64,000 nt of DNA from an uncultured Clostridia bacterium (GTDB lineage Bacteria > Bacillota > Clostridia > Christensenellales > Pumilibacteraceae): contig CAMWLQ010000002.1 of assembly GCA_947175195.1 (NCBI GenBank), positions 1 through 64,000 on the forward strand. The letters run 5' to 3'. The notes under the pieces are model-generated. The model searched no databases. It was not told the DNA's origin and worked only from the letters and a program-made list of their open reading frames with translations. Positions 1 to 9,574 of this stretch are shown here, piece by piece. Every line of letters starts with the position of its first letter. The stretch's first letter is position 1. A program made the translations under genes and the position numbers.

Positions 1-297
1 ACGAGGAAAGTCCGAACACCGCAGGACAGAACGCCGGCTAACTACCGGTGAAGGCGACTTCAAGGAAAGTGCAACAGAAAATTACCGCCATGTGGGGTGT
101 TATCCCGTAGGGTAAGGTTGAAAAGGCGAGGTAAGAGCTCACCGTCAAAACGGTAACGTTTTGAGCCGTGTAAACCCCGTTCGGTGCAAGACAAAGGGTT
201 AAGGTTGTCCGCCGTCCTTTACAATCGCTCGACCTATATGGCAACATATAGGCAAGATAGATAACCGTCATAACAGAATTCGGCTTACGGGTCATAC
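1..297 (+). ncRNA. rnpB: RNase P RNA (class A), 5' truncated by window edge
   Basis: Starts with the conserved 'acgaggaaagtccgaacacc' block and ends with 'acagaattcggcttacggg', typical of bacterial P RNA; followed by a terminator. 3' boundary approximate. Confidence 0.93.
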
Positions 298-301
298 TCA
301 C

Positions 302-334
302 GTCCATAGACAAAACAGTCTATGGACATTTTTT
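302..334 (+). terminator. Rho-independent terminator of rnpB
   Basis: Perfect 10-bp stem GTCCATAGAC-aaaaca-GTCTATGGAC followed by ATTTTTTATTT. Confidence 0.9.
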
Positions 335-341
335 ATTTAAT

Positions 342-1022
342 TTAATTTATAATCTTTGCTATCTTTGCGATTGCGCGTTTTTCTATGCGCGACACGTATG
401 AGCGGGAGATTCCAAGCTTTTTGGCTACCTGCGACTGCGTATAGGCGGTGTTATCCTTTATCCCGTAGCGCAGGGCAATAACCTCATGTTCTACGCCCGA
501 TAGATGTTCGTCCATTATTTCCTTTACCTTTTCCATTACAAGGCTGTTTTCTATGCCGACAAAGCTGTCCGTCGGTTGGGGAATAACGTCCATCAGCGCA
601 ATGTCGTTGCCTTCCTTATCGGTGCCGACCGACTCGAACAGGCTGACGGCTTGGCGGTGTTTTTTGTTGGAGCGTATGTACATTAGTATTTCGTTTTCTA
701 TGCACTTGGCGGCGTAGGTGGTCAGCTGGCAGCCTTTGTCGGGCTCAAAGGTTTCTATGCCCTTTATAAGCCCTATACTGCCCACGCTTATCAAATCGTC
801 AGCCTCGCCGGCATTGTTGTACTTTTTAACAATGTGCGCAACAAGCCGCAGGTTGTGCTTTACCAAAATGTCGTACGCCTCGCGGCTGCCGTTTTTGTAT
901 TCAGCAAAATATCGCCGTTCTTCCTCTGCGGACAACGGCTTGGGAAATGAGCTGTTGTTGTTCACAAACGACGTAAAAAAGAATATGCGCGACAAGAATG
1001 CCATAAAAGTTTCGATTATCAT
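342..1022 (-). CDS. sigK: Sporulation sigma factor SigK, with N-terminal pro-sequence
   Basis: 226 aa; PLSAEEERRYF...NLRLVAHIVKKYNNAGEADDLISVGSIGLIKGIETF...SQVAKKLGISRSYVSRIEKRA; SD taggag upstream of ATG. Confidence 0.92.
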   Translation of the reverse strand: MIIETFMAFLSRIFFFTSFVNNNSSFPKPLSAEEERRYFAEYKNGSREAYDILVKHNLRLVAHIVKKYNNAGEADDLISVGSIGLIKGIETFEPDKGCQLTTYAAKCIENEILMYIRSNKKHRQAVSLFESVGTDKEGNDIALMDVIPQPTDSFVGIENSLVMEKVKEIMDEHLSGVEHEVIALRYGIKDNTAYTQSQVAKKLGISRSYVSRIEKRAIAKIAKIIN

Positions 1023-1050
1023 ACACCACTCCTAAATTTGCTGGGGTTAT

Positions 1051-1079
1051 ATTGTATGCCGAAAAAAGTCGAAATTTGC
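1051..1079 (-). promoter_or_regulatory. Candidate sigma-E-type promoter for sigK
   Basis: Minus strand GCAAATT-N14-CATACAAT resembles the sigma-E consensus; predicted +1 is about 22 nt upstream of the sigK ATG. Confidence 0.55.
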
Positions 1080-1084
1080 TTGTC

Positions 1085-1110
1085 CCTACTTCTTTTGAAA
1101 AAGAAGTAGG
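1085..1110. repeat. Intergenic palindrome (12-bp arms)
   Basis: CCTACTTCTTTT-ga-AAAAGAAGTAGG. Confidence 0.75.
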
Positions 1111-1155
1111 CAAGAAAACTTAAATCTTGTATGTTACAGGGTGATTTATTTATTG

Positions 1156-1187
1156 CACCCCAATTAATTTCGTGTCGTTATAAATTT
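1156..1187 (-). repeat. Intergenic repeat, copy 1
   Basis: Reverse complement AAATTTATAACGACACGAAATTAATTGGGGTG matches 16875-16905 with two mismatches and a 1-nt indel. Confidence 0.65.
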
Positions 1188-1240
1188 AGTTGTGTCACTA
1201 TTTGTGAAAATAAATCGCAAAATCTAATATATAAAATGTC

Positions 1241-1269
1241 TTGCAATTACAAAAAGAATTTGCTACAAT
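1241..1269 (+). promoter_or_regulatory. Sigma-A-type promoter
   Basis: TTGCAA-N17-TACAAT upstream of the membrane protein gene at 1282. Confidence 0.6.
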
Positions 1270-1281
1270 GTAGGCGAGAGG

Positions 1282-2790
1282 GTGTTTATTTTGGAATTTT
1301 TATCAGTTAGCGGCGCGGCTGCGTCGGATGTATCGATAATAGTTGTGCTGGCGGCGTTTTCCGTTTTGTGCATTATAGGACTGATCGTGCTGTTGTGCAG
1401 GTTTGTAGGGCGCGACGGCAAAGTGAAGAATACGGCGTTGATATTGGCGGGCGTTCTTGTTGCAGGGTTTGCACTCAGGCTGGTATTTGCGCTGTGCGTG
1501 CGTGGCAGCCGTGCGGATTACGGCGTGTTTATCACAATGGTAAACAGTCTTAAGCTGAGCGGCCCTGCGGGATATTTCACCGGCGATGCGTCAAACGTGC
1601 TTTACCCTATAGTCTACTTTGTATATTTGATTTTCGGCGGATTGGCTAACGCCATGGAGCTGTCAAGCCACGACCTCGGTATGCAGTTTATGATTAAGCT
1701 GCCGCTTATTATCGCGGACCTGCTTACGGCATTTGCTGTTTACAAGATAGCCGATAGGTATATCAATAGGGCGACGGCGCTTGTGCTTGCGGGATTTGTT
1801 TGCGTTTGCCCTATATTCTTTATAGGCTCGGCAATATGGTGCAATCCGATTGCATTTACCGTTATGTTTGCATGCTTTGCGTGTTACTATTTGGCGCGCA
1901 AAAAATATGCCGCCACTATAGCGTTTGCTACGCTTGCAGCGTTTTCGAGCAAAGAGGGTATATATCTTTTTCCCGCAATTGCGGTGTTCTCGGTTTATCA
2001 CTTTATTCGCGCCATTATCAATATTAAGCGGGACAAGCCGAGGGGCGGTGCATTGCTCGGAGCGGACTATAGCGCAGTTATTTCCGTGCCCGTCAGCTTT
2101 GTATTGTCGTTCGTGGCGGTGTACCTGCTGGGACTTATAATGGTACATTCGCACAGCTATAATCCGTTTACGTATATCTACGAATTTTTGCTGGCGCCGC
2201 TCGGCGGATGGGTGTATTTCACATCGGACGGGCTTAGCGTGTACGCCATATTCAACCGCAGCGGTGCTACGGCGGGGGCGAGGTTTCCTTCGTGGCTGTT
2301 TGTGTGTTTGTTTGCGGCTATTATTTTCGGCGTGGTCGGAGTTGTGTACTTTACCAAACGCAACCGCGCGACAATGGTGTTGCTTACAGCGTTCTCGTTG
2401 CTTACAATGCAGGTTTATTATCCCGGTACGACCGCGATAAGCATGCAGGGTACGCTTGCGGTTATACTTGCTGCATACGCGCTCAACCGTGACAAGCGCA
2501 TACTTTACGTGTTGTTCGCGGTTGGATTGTGCTTTGTTGTGAACAGTCTTATCACGCTAGGCAATATGGGACAGCTCAACAATTTGAGTGATTACGATCT
2601 CGCCGCGCAAACAGCGGGCGGAATTAAAGCCGTTACAATAGCTTGCTCCGTCATCACGGTAATAGCGCACTTGTATTTTACCGTGGTCACTGTTAGCGTG
2701 GGAATGACGGGACAGCGGCGCTTGCTCGACAACAAGCGCACATTCGGCGAAAGTTTAGGTGAATTTTTCGCCGTCAAAAAGGATAAATAA
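1282..2790 (+). CDS. Polytopic membrane protein, possible GT-C-type glycosyltransferase
   Basis: 502 aa, many hydrophobic segments; resembles dolichyl-phosphate-mannose-type GT-C proteins in overall character. Start GTG 1282 or TTG 1291. Confidence 0.6.
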   Translation: MFILEFLSVSGAAASDVSIIVVLAAFSVLCIIGLIVLLCRFVGRDGKVKNTALILAGVLVAGFALRLVFALCVRGSRADYGVFITMVNSLKLSGPAGYFTGDASNVLYPIVYFVYLIFGGLANAMELSSHDLGMQFMIKLPLIIADLLTAFAVYKIADRYINRATALVLAGFVCVCPIFFIGSAIWCNPIAFTVMFACFACYYLARKKYAATIAFATLAAFSSKEGIYLFPAIAVFSVYHFIRAIINIKRDKPRGGALLGADYSAVISVPVSFVLSFVAVYLLGLIMVHSHSYNPFTYIYEFLLAPLGGWVYFTSDGLSVYAIFNRSGATAGARFPSWLFVCLFAAIIFGVVGVVYFTKRNRATMVLLTAFSLLTMQVYYPGTTAISMQGTLAVILAAYALNRDKRILYVLFAVGLCFVVNSLITLGNMGQLNNLSDYDLAAQTAGGIKAVTIACSVITVIAHLYFTVVTVSVGMTGQRRLLDNKRTFGESLGEFFAVKKDK

Positions 2791-4334
2791 TGCTCGCCAA
2801 AATAAACAGCTATGCACTTAACGGCTTGGACGGTTACGGCGTTACCGTCGAGGTCGACATACATATGGGCTTGCCGTCCATTGACGTTGTGGGCTTGCCC
2901 GACACCGCCATAAAGGAATCGCGTGAGCGCGTGCGTTCGGCAATCAAGAACAGCGGCTACGACTTTTCACCGCGAAAAATCACCGTCAATCTCGCACCGG
3001 CGCACACCAAAAAGGAAGGTCCTATATTCGATTTGGCGATTGCGCTGGGCATACTTATGTCAACCGAGCAGGCGGGCGTGGACGAGCGCAAAACGCCGCT
3101 TATAGGCGTGCGCGATTACGTATTTTTGGGCGAACTGTCGCTGTCGGGCGAGGTGACTCGCATAAACGGCGTTATGCCAATGCTGATAGCGGCGCGTGAA
3201 CAGGGCGTTAAAAAAATAGTTATACCCAAAGCCAATGTAAACGAGGCAAAATATATTCGTGGTATAGATGTTTATGCCGTGGAAAATTTGCGGGACGCCG
3301 TTGCATTAATCGACGGAGAAACGCGCAAGCCCATAGAAAGCTGCGACGTTGTTTTGAGCGGCGCGGCAAGCGGCGGAGAGGACTTAAAGTACGTTAAAGG
3401 TCAGTTTGCCGCCAAACGCGCATTGGAGATTGCCGCGGCGGGCGGACATAATATCATTATGATAGGCGCACCCGGCGGCGGCAAGACAATGCTTGCAAAG
3501 TGCTTGCCTGGGATTTTACCCGACTTGACCGAGGCGGAGGCGCTGGAAACGACAAAGATACATTCGGTTGCAGGACTATTGGACGAAAGCTGCGGCATTG
3601 TAACTATGCGCCCGTTCCGCAGTCCGCACCACACCACCAGCCGTGTGGCGCTCACGGGCGGTGGTCCGTCGGCAAAACCCGGGGAAATAAGCTATTCGCA
3701 TAACGGCGTGCTGTTTTTGGACGAGCTGCCCGAATATCCACGCAGCGTGCTGGAAATTTTGCGCCAGCCGCTTGAGGACGGGGTTGTCACGGTGTCGCGT
3801 GCGGCGCGCAGTGTGGAATATCCCGCAAATTTCATGCTGGTTGCCAGTATGAATCCGTGTCCGTGCGGTTATTACGGCTCGGCTACGCATCAATGTTCAT
3901 GCTCGCCGTCGCAAATACAAAAGTACATGTCGCGTATTTCCGGTCCTTTGTTGGATAGAATAGATTTACATATCGACGTGGACGAGGTAAATTACGACGA
4001 CCTTACCAAAGAGAGCAATACCGAAAGCTCGGCGGACGTAAAAGCTCGAGTCAATGCCGCGCGCGCCGTGCAAACCGCGCGATATGCGGGAACAAACGTG
4101 CATTGCAACGCTCAAATGACGAGCGAGATGATAAAGAAATATTGCGCACTGGACGCGGCGGGAGAGCGCATACTGCAAGCGGCGTTCGACAAGCTGGGTA
4201 TGTCGGCGCGGGCGTATACGCGCATACTCAAGGTGGCGCGCACCATCGCCGATCTCGACGGTAAAGCGAACATTACTTCGGCGCACGTCGCGGAGGCGGT
4301 AATGTACCGTTCGCTTGATAAGGCGGTAAAGTGA
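2790..4334 (+). CDS. comM: YifB/ComM family Mg-chelatase-like AAA ATPase
   Basis: 514 aa; GLPSIDVVGLPDTAIKESRERVRSAIKNSGY, Walker A GAPGGGKTM, FLDELPEYPRSVLEILRQPLEDG. Confidence 0.93.
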   Translation: MLAKINSYALNGLDGYGVTVEVDIHMGLPSIDVVGLPDTAIKESRERVRSAIKNSGYDFSPRKITVNLAPAHTKKEGPIFDLAIALGILMSTEQAGVDERKTPLIGVRDYVFLGELSLSGEVTRINGVMPMLIAAREQGVKKIVIPKANVNEAKYIRGIDVYAVENLRDAVALIDGETRKPIESCDVVLSGAASGGEDLKYVKGQFAAKRALEIAAAGGHNIIMIGAPGGGKTMLAKCLPGILPDLTEAEALETTKIHSVAGLLDESCGIVTMRPFRSPHHTTSRVALTGGGPSAKPGEISYSHNGVLFLDELPEYPRSVLEILRQPLEDGVVTVSRAARSVEYPANFMLVASMNPCPCGYYGSATHQCSCSPSQIQKYMSRISGPLLDRIDLHIDVDEVNYDDLTKESNTESSADVKARVNAARAVQTARYAGTNVHCNAQMTSEMIKKYCALDAAGERILQAAFDKLGMSARAYTRILKVARTIADLDGKANITSAHVAEAVMYRSLDKAVK

Positions 4335-5398
4335 TGGTATTGTCCGATTTGTATTTATGGCTGTCGTATTCCCACGTTCCGACGCGCAAAATAAACAAGC
4401 TGTTGGAAAAAATGTCGCCGTCGCAGTTGTGGGATTCGTTCGACGATAATGATATAAAATATTCCCTTGACGACAAGACGTTCGGATTGTTAAAGCGAAC
4501 AAGGAATACGGAGTATATCGACCGTGCCAAATTCTATTTGGAGTCCAACAACATAAAGTACGTTACACGCGCCGATCCCATTTATCCGTCCGCGCTTGCG
4601 CAAAAGGAGGTCGATCCGCCGCCCGTGCTGTATTACAAGGGCGATTTGAGCATACTAATGCAGCCGTGCTTGGCTGTTGTAGGTACGCGCAAGGCGTCGC
4701 AGTACGGTAGATACGTGACAGGGCGCATAGTGGAAGAACTGGCGTCGTCGTTCACAATCGTTAGCGGAATGGCTACGGGTATAGACGGATACGCGCACCG
4801 CGCGGCGCTTTCCGTAGGCTGCAAGACGGTTGCCGTTTTGGGCAGCGGACTGTTCAACGCATCGCCGTCGTCCAATTTGGCGCTGTTTGACGAAATTTGC
4901 AAAAACGGTTTGGCGCTCAGCGAGTACACGCCCGATACGCACGCGACGGAATACACCTTTCCGCAACGCAATAGGATAATCAGCGGACTATGCCGTGGCG
5001 TGCTCGTTGTCGAGGCATCGTTCAAGAGCGGTTCGTTGATAACGGCGGACTGCGCGCTCGAGCAAGGCAGGGACGTGTTTGCCGTTCCAGGCGATATAGA
5101 TAAGCTGCGTTCGCAAGGCACGAACAAACTGATAAAGAACGGCGCGATACCTGTTACGACGGCTGACGATATTTTTGACTATTATTCGGTCAAGAACAAA
5201 AAATCACAGCCAAAAACGGTCGCTCTCGACTTTGCCGAGCAAAGCGTTATGGACGCGCTGGGCAGCGGCGAAAAGTCGTTTGACGCGCTGGTAGAGGCTT
5301 GCGGGATGACCGTACCCGAACTGAACACCGCGCTGTCGGCGTTGCTTATTTACGGACTTATCCATGAAAAATCGAAAAATCTTTATACTGTATCGTAG
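4331..5398 (+). CDS. dprA: DNA-processing protein DprA
   Basis: LAVVGTRKASQYGR...VSGMATGIDGYAHRAAL...FPQRNRIISGL...LEQGRDVFAVPGDI. Confidence 0.94.
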   Translation: MMVLSDLYLWLSYSHVPTRKINKLLEKMSPSQLWDSFDDNDIKYSLDDKTFGLLKRTRNTEYIDRAKFYLESNNIKYVTRADPIYPSALAQKEVDPPPVLYYKGDLSILMQPCLAVVGTRKASQYGRYVTGRIVEELASSFTIVSGMATGIDGYAHRAALSVGCKTVAVLGSGLFNASPSSNLALFDEICKNGLALSEYTPDTHATEYTFPQRNRIISGLCRGVLVVEASFKSGSLITADCALEQGRDVFAVPGDIDKLRSQGTNKLIKNGAIPVTTADDIFDYYSVKNKKSQPKTVALDFAEQSVMDALGSGEKSFDALVEACGMTVPELNTALSALLIYGLIHEKSKNLYTVS

Positions 5399-5410
5399 AG
5401 GAGATATAAA

Positions 5411-7681
5411 TTGAAACTTGTAGTCATCGAGGGCTTTGGAAAGCTCGAAACAGTGCAAAAGTATTTAGGCAGCGGTTACAAAGTATTTGCAACCGGCGGA
5501 CATGTACGCGACCTTATGCCCAAACGTTTGTCGGTGGACGTAAAAAACGATTTCCAACCGACGTACGTTGTTATGGACGACAAAAAAAGCGTTGTCGACA
5601 GTCTTAAAAAGATGGCGGCATCGTCCGAACAAATACTGCTCGCAACCGACCCCGACCGCGAGGGCGAGGCGATTTCTTGGCACGTAGCCACGCTTTTGGA
5701 TATTCCGCAGGACGCGGCGGTGCGTATAGAGTTTAACGAGATTAGCAAGAACGCAATACAAAACGCGCTCAAAAAGCCGCGTGCCATAGACAAGAGCTTG
5801 GTAGACGCGCAGCAGGCGCGGCGCGTGCTGGACAGACTTGTCGGCTACAAGGTGTCACCCGTGCTTTGCCAAAAGATACAAAGCAACCTAAGCGCGGGAC
5901 GCGTGCAGTCGGTTACGCTTAGGCTGGTAGTTGACCGCGAGCGCGAAATTCAAGCGTTTGTCGCGGAAGAATACTGGAACTTTTTCGTGATGTTGAGCTC
6001 GCCCGCAGGCGAAAAGTACAAAGCCGCATTAATCGGCAAATCGGGTGGGGACAAGATAAAGCTTTCAAGCGCGGATGACGTAAACAAAGTCAAATCCGAC
6101 CTTAACGGCGCGGACTACGTCGTGCAAAACATTAAGCGCAGTATTACCAAGGCGCACCCGTATGCACCGTTTATCACTTCGACCATGCAACAGGACGCGC
6201 TTAACAAGCTTAATATGAGCTTGCGCCAAACGTCATCGGCGGCGCAACAGTTGTACGAGGGTGTAGAGCTCCCCGGCGAGGGCAAGGTTGCGCTCATAAC
6301 TTATATAAGGACTGACTCGACGCGTGTTTCGGCGGATGCTATTGCCGCAGCGCGTGAGTATATCGGTGGCAAGTACGGCAAAGAATATTTGCCCGACAAA
6401 CCCAACTACTACGCGTCCAAAAAGAGCGCGCAGGACGCGCACGAGGCTATACGCCCGATTTCGCTCGACCGCACGCCTGAGAGCGTAAAGCAACACCTCA
6501 ACAAAAATTTGTACGCGCTGTACAATCTTATCTATAAGCGGTTTTTGGCAAGTCAAATGTCGGACGCTACGTACAATTCGGTGTCGGTTGACATATCGGC
6601 AAACGGCTATGATTTTCGCATAAGCGGGCGCACGCCCGTGTTTGACGGCTTTACCAAGGTTTACGCCGTTGCGGAAAAGCAAAACGACGACAAGCCCGAC
6701 GAAAAGTCGTCTACCGTTCCCGAGCTTAACATAGGCGATAAGCAAAAGTTTATCGATTACGAATGTGAACAAAAGTTTACCAAGCCGCCCGCGCGCTACA
6801 CGGAGGCGAGCTTAGTTAAGGCTATGGAGGAAAAGGGCATAGGTCGTCCCGCAACGTATACGCCCACGGTAACGCTGTTGTTTTCGCGCAAGTATATAGA
6901 AAAGAGCGGCAGGGCTATTGCGCCGACCGAGCTCGGCTGTAACGTCACCGATATGCTTGTAAGGTATTTCCCAGAAATTATGGACGTCGGATTTACCGCC
7001 AATATGGAAACGGAGCTGGACGGCATAGAGGAAGGCGGCGTAAGATGGCAAAGCACGGTCGCCAAGTTCTACGAGGGCTTTGAGGACAAAATTCGTGCGG
7101 CAAGGGGCGACGAGTACACGCTAAAAGCGCCCGACGAGCAAACCGATTTTGTGTGCGAAAAGTGCGGCGCAAAAATGGTTATCAAGACGGGCAGGTTTGG
7201 CAAGTTCTTGGCGTGCCCCAATTATCCTAAGTGCAAAAACACCAAAAACCTCGACGAAAACGGCAATATAGCTCAGCCCAAAGAGCAAGAGGTGTCGGAC
7301 GTGGTTTGTGAAAAGTGCGGCGCAAAAATGGTTGTTAAGACAGGTAAGTACGGCAAATTTTTAGCGTGCCCCAACTATCCCAAGTGCAAAAATATAGTTA
7401 ATCTCGAAAGCAAGGACGGGGACAAGAAAGCTGACGAAACGCCGCTCCCGCCTTGTCCCAAATGCGGAAAACCGCTCAAAAAGATTACTACGCGCAAGGC
7501 GACTTTTTACGGCTGCTCGGGCTATCCCGATTGCGACTTTACGTCGTCCGATCCGCCGTCCGACAAAAAGTGTCCAACTTGCGGCGCGTACTTGGTGGTA
7601 AAGACGGGCAAGAACGGCAAATACCTCAAATGCTCTAACAAAGATTGCAAGTATAAGCAAAACGTAGAAAATGCGCAATAA
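5411..7681 (+). CDS. topA: DNA topoisomerase I, four C-terminal zinc ribbons
   Basis: TTG start with gaggag SD; LLATDPDREGEAISWH, SAGRVQSVTLRLVVDRE, ITYIRTDSTRVS; four CxxC...C zinc ribbons. Confidence 0.95.
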   Translation: MKLVVIEGFGKLETVQKYLGSGYKVFATGGHVRDLMPKRLSVDVKNDFQPTYVVMDDKKSVVDSLKKMAASSEQILLATDPDREGEAISWHVATLLDIPQDAAVRIEFNEISKNAIQNALKKPRAIDKSLVDAQQARRVLDRLVGYKVSPVLCQKIQSNLSAGRVQSVTLRLVVDREREIQAFVAEEYWNFFVMLSSPAGEKYKAALIGKSGGDKIKLSSADDVNKVKSDLNGADYVVQNIKRSITKAHPYAPFITSTMQQDALNKLNMSLRQTSSAAQQLYEGVELPGEGKVALITYIRTDSTRVSADAIAAAREYIGGKYGKEYLPDKPNYYASKKSAQDAHEAIRPISLDRTPESVKQHLNKNLYALYNLIYKRFLASQMSDATYNSVSVDISANGYDFRISGRTPVFDGFTKVYAVAEKQNDDKPDEKSSTVPELNIGDKQKFIDYECEQKFTKPPARYTEASLVKAMEEKGIGRPATYTPTVTLLFSRKYIEKSGRAIAPTELGCNVTDMLVRYFPEIMDVGFTANMETELDGIEEGGVRWQSTVAKFYEGFEDKIRAARGDEYTLKAPDEQTDFVCEKCGAKMVIKTGRFGKFLACPNYPKCKNTKNLDENGNIAQPKEQEVSDVVCEKCGAKMVVKTGKYGKFLACPNYPKCKNIVNLESKDGDKKADETPLPPCPKCGKPLKKITTRKATFYGCSGYPDCDFTSSDPPSDKKCPTCGAYLVVKTGKNGKYLKCSNKDCKYKQNVENAQ

Positions 7682-8960
7682 TACGGTAAACATAATCGGC
7701 GCGGGGCTTGCGGGCTCGGAGGCGGCGTTATATCTTGCGGAACGTGGCGTAAAGGTCAACCTTTACGAGGCAAAGCCGCTGTGGTTTTCTCCCGCGCACT
7801 CAAAACCGGAGTTTGCCGAAATAGTTTGCTCCAATTCGCTCAAAAGCACAGTGCCTACCACGGCAAGCGGAACGCTTAAAAACGAGCTGGATATTTTGGG
7901 CTGTAATTTGCTCGACATTGCGCGCAAAGTGAGTGTGCCCGCGGGCAGTGCGCTTGCGGTCGATCGTGACGGATTTTCCGCGCTGGTGACTGATGCGGTG
8001 CGCAATCAACCTAATATTACGGTAATAGACAAAATCGTTACCGAAATAGACGCCGACGAGCTTACCATTGTGTGCGCCGGTCCCGTTTGTCACGACGGGC
8101 TTGCGCAGGCTCTAAGCAAAATTACGGGCGAGCAGTCGCTGCATTTTTTCGATGCAGCTGCACCCATAATAACCGCCGAGTGCATAGACTATTCCCGCGC
8201 GTTTTTCGGCGCGCGGTACGGCAAGAGTGACGCCGATTACCTTAACTGTCCCATGACCAAGGACGAGTACCTCGAGTTCTACAATGCGCTAATCACTGCC
8301 GAACGCGCGGTGGACAAGGTGGGCGGCGTGTTCGAGGGCTGTATGCCCGTAGAGATAATGGCGGCACGCGGAGAGGACGCGCTGCGATTCGGTCCGCTCC
8401 GTCCCGTAGGTTTCCGCGACGCGGGCAAGCCGTATGCGGTGCTGCAGCTACGGCGCGAAAATGTGGAATGTACGCTATTCAATCTTGTCGGGTTTCAAAC
8501 GAATCTTAAATTCGGTGAGCAAAAGCGAGTGTTCTCGCTCGTTCCCGCACTTAAGAATATCGAGATTGTGCGATACGGCGTTATGCACCGCAACACGTTT
8601 GTCAACGCGCCGCGCGCATTGAATATAGATTTGCGCCTGAAATCGGCGCAAAACGTGTTTGTAGCCGGTCAGCTGTGCGGCGTGGAAGGGTATGTGGAAA
8701 GTATAGCTACGGGACTGCTAGCGGCTGTAAATGCACTTAGACTGCTCGGCAGCAAAGATACTGTAGTCCCGCCCGAACATACTGTTTTGGGCGCGCTTAT
8801 GAAATACATAACAACACCGAACGCGGATTTTCAGCCGATGAACGCCAATTTCGGCATTTTGCCTATGATAGACGGCGTAAAAAAAGCCGAGCGAAAACAG
8901 GCATATTATGACAAAAGCGACAGTTCGATGCGCGAGTGGATAAAAAATATAGACCTTTAA
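7671..8960 (+). CDS. trmFO: Methylenetetrahydrofolate-tRNA-(uracil-5-)-methyltransferase TrmFO
   Basis: NIIGAGLAGSEAALYLAERGVKVNLYEAKP...SNSLKS...VFVAGQLCGVEGYVESIATGLLAAVNA. Confidence 0.95.
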   Translation: MRNNTVNIIGAGLAGSEAALYLAERGVKVNLYEAKPLWFSPAHSKPEFAEIVCSNSLKSTVPTTASGTLKNELDILGCNLLDIARKVSVPAGSALAVDRDGFSALVTDAVRNQPNITVIDKIVTEIDADELTIVCAGPVCHDGLAQALSKITGEQSLHFFDAAAPIITAECIDYSRAFFGARYGKSDADYLNCPMTKDEYLEFYNALITAERAVDKVGGVFEGCMPVEIMAARGEDALRFGPLRPVGFRDAGKPYAVLQLRRENVECTLFNLVGFQTNLKFGEQKRVFSLVPALKNIEIVRYGVMHRNTFVNAPRALNIDLRLKSAQNVFVAGQLCGVEGYVESIATGLLAAVNALRLLGSKDTVVPPEHTVLGALMKYITTPNADFQPMNANFGILPMIDGVKKAERKQAYYDKSDSSMREWIKNIDL

Positions 8961-9040
8961 CGGCGCGAATTTAATTGTAAATCTCGCGCGATTGTGATAA
9001 AATTAAACTGTTATAGAAATAATGTGAAGGAGAGTTTTAT

Positions 9041-9574
9041 ATGAAACTTGAAGGAACAACCATTATAGGCGTGCGCAAGGACGGCAAAACCGTCATAGCC
9101 GGCGACGGTCAGGTCACGCAAAATAATCAAGTAATAATGAAGGGTAATGCCAAAAAGGTGCGGCGCGTATACAACGGCAACGTTATTTTGGGCTTTGCCG
9201 GCTCGGTCGCGGACGCGTTCACGCTCAGCGAACGGTTTGAGGAAATGCTCAACAAGTATTCGGGCAACCTCATGCGGGCTGCTGTCGAGCTTGCCATGCT
9301 GTGGCGTGGCGACAGAGCATTGCGCCAACTTGAGGCGCTTATGATAGTTGCCGACAAAAACGAAATGTATATCGTGTCGGGCAGCGGCGACGTAATAGAG
9401 CCGGAACACGGCGTGTGCGCCATAGGCTCGGGCGGCAGCTACGCTTTGGCGGCTGGCAGGGCTTTGCTTGCAAATACCGATATGGACGCCGAGCAAATCG
9501 CAAAGGAGGCAATGCTTATCGCATCCGATATTTGCGTGTTTACCAATTCCAATATTATTGTGGAGGTGGCATAA
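9041..9574 (+). CDS. hslV: ATP-dependent protease subunit HslV
   Basis: [21 protein letters not shown]...[12 protein letters not shown]...[19 protein letters not shown] aaggag. Confidence 0.96.
   Translation: MKLEGTTIIGVRKDGKTVIAGDGQVTQNNQVIMKGNAKKVRRVYNGNVILGFAGSVADAFTLSERFEEMLNKYSGNLMRAAVELAMLWRGDRALRQLEALMIVADKNEMYIVSGSGDVIEPEHGVCAIGSGGSYALAAGRALLANTDMDAEQIAKEAMLIASDICVFTNSNIIVEVA

Noticed and set aside
38-313. 91-aa minus-strand ORF over the first 313 nt
   Set aside because: Overlaps RNase P RNA and its terminator; not coding.
9415-9573. N-terminal extension of the hslU ORF in the track
   Set aside because: Lies within hslV in another frame; the real start is ATG 9574 with an SD and the conserved [10 protein letters not shown]-terminus.
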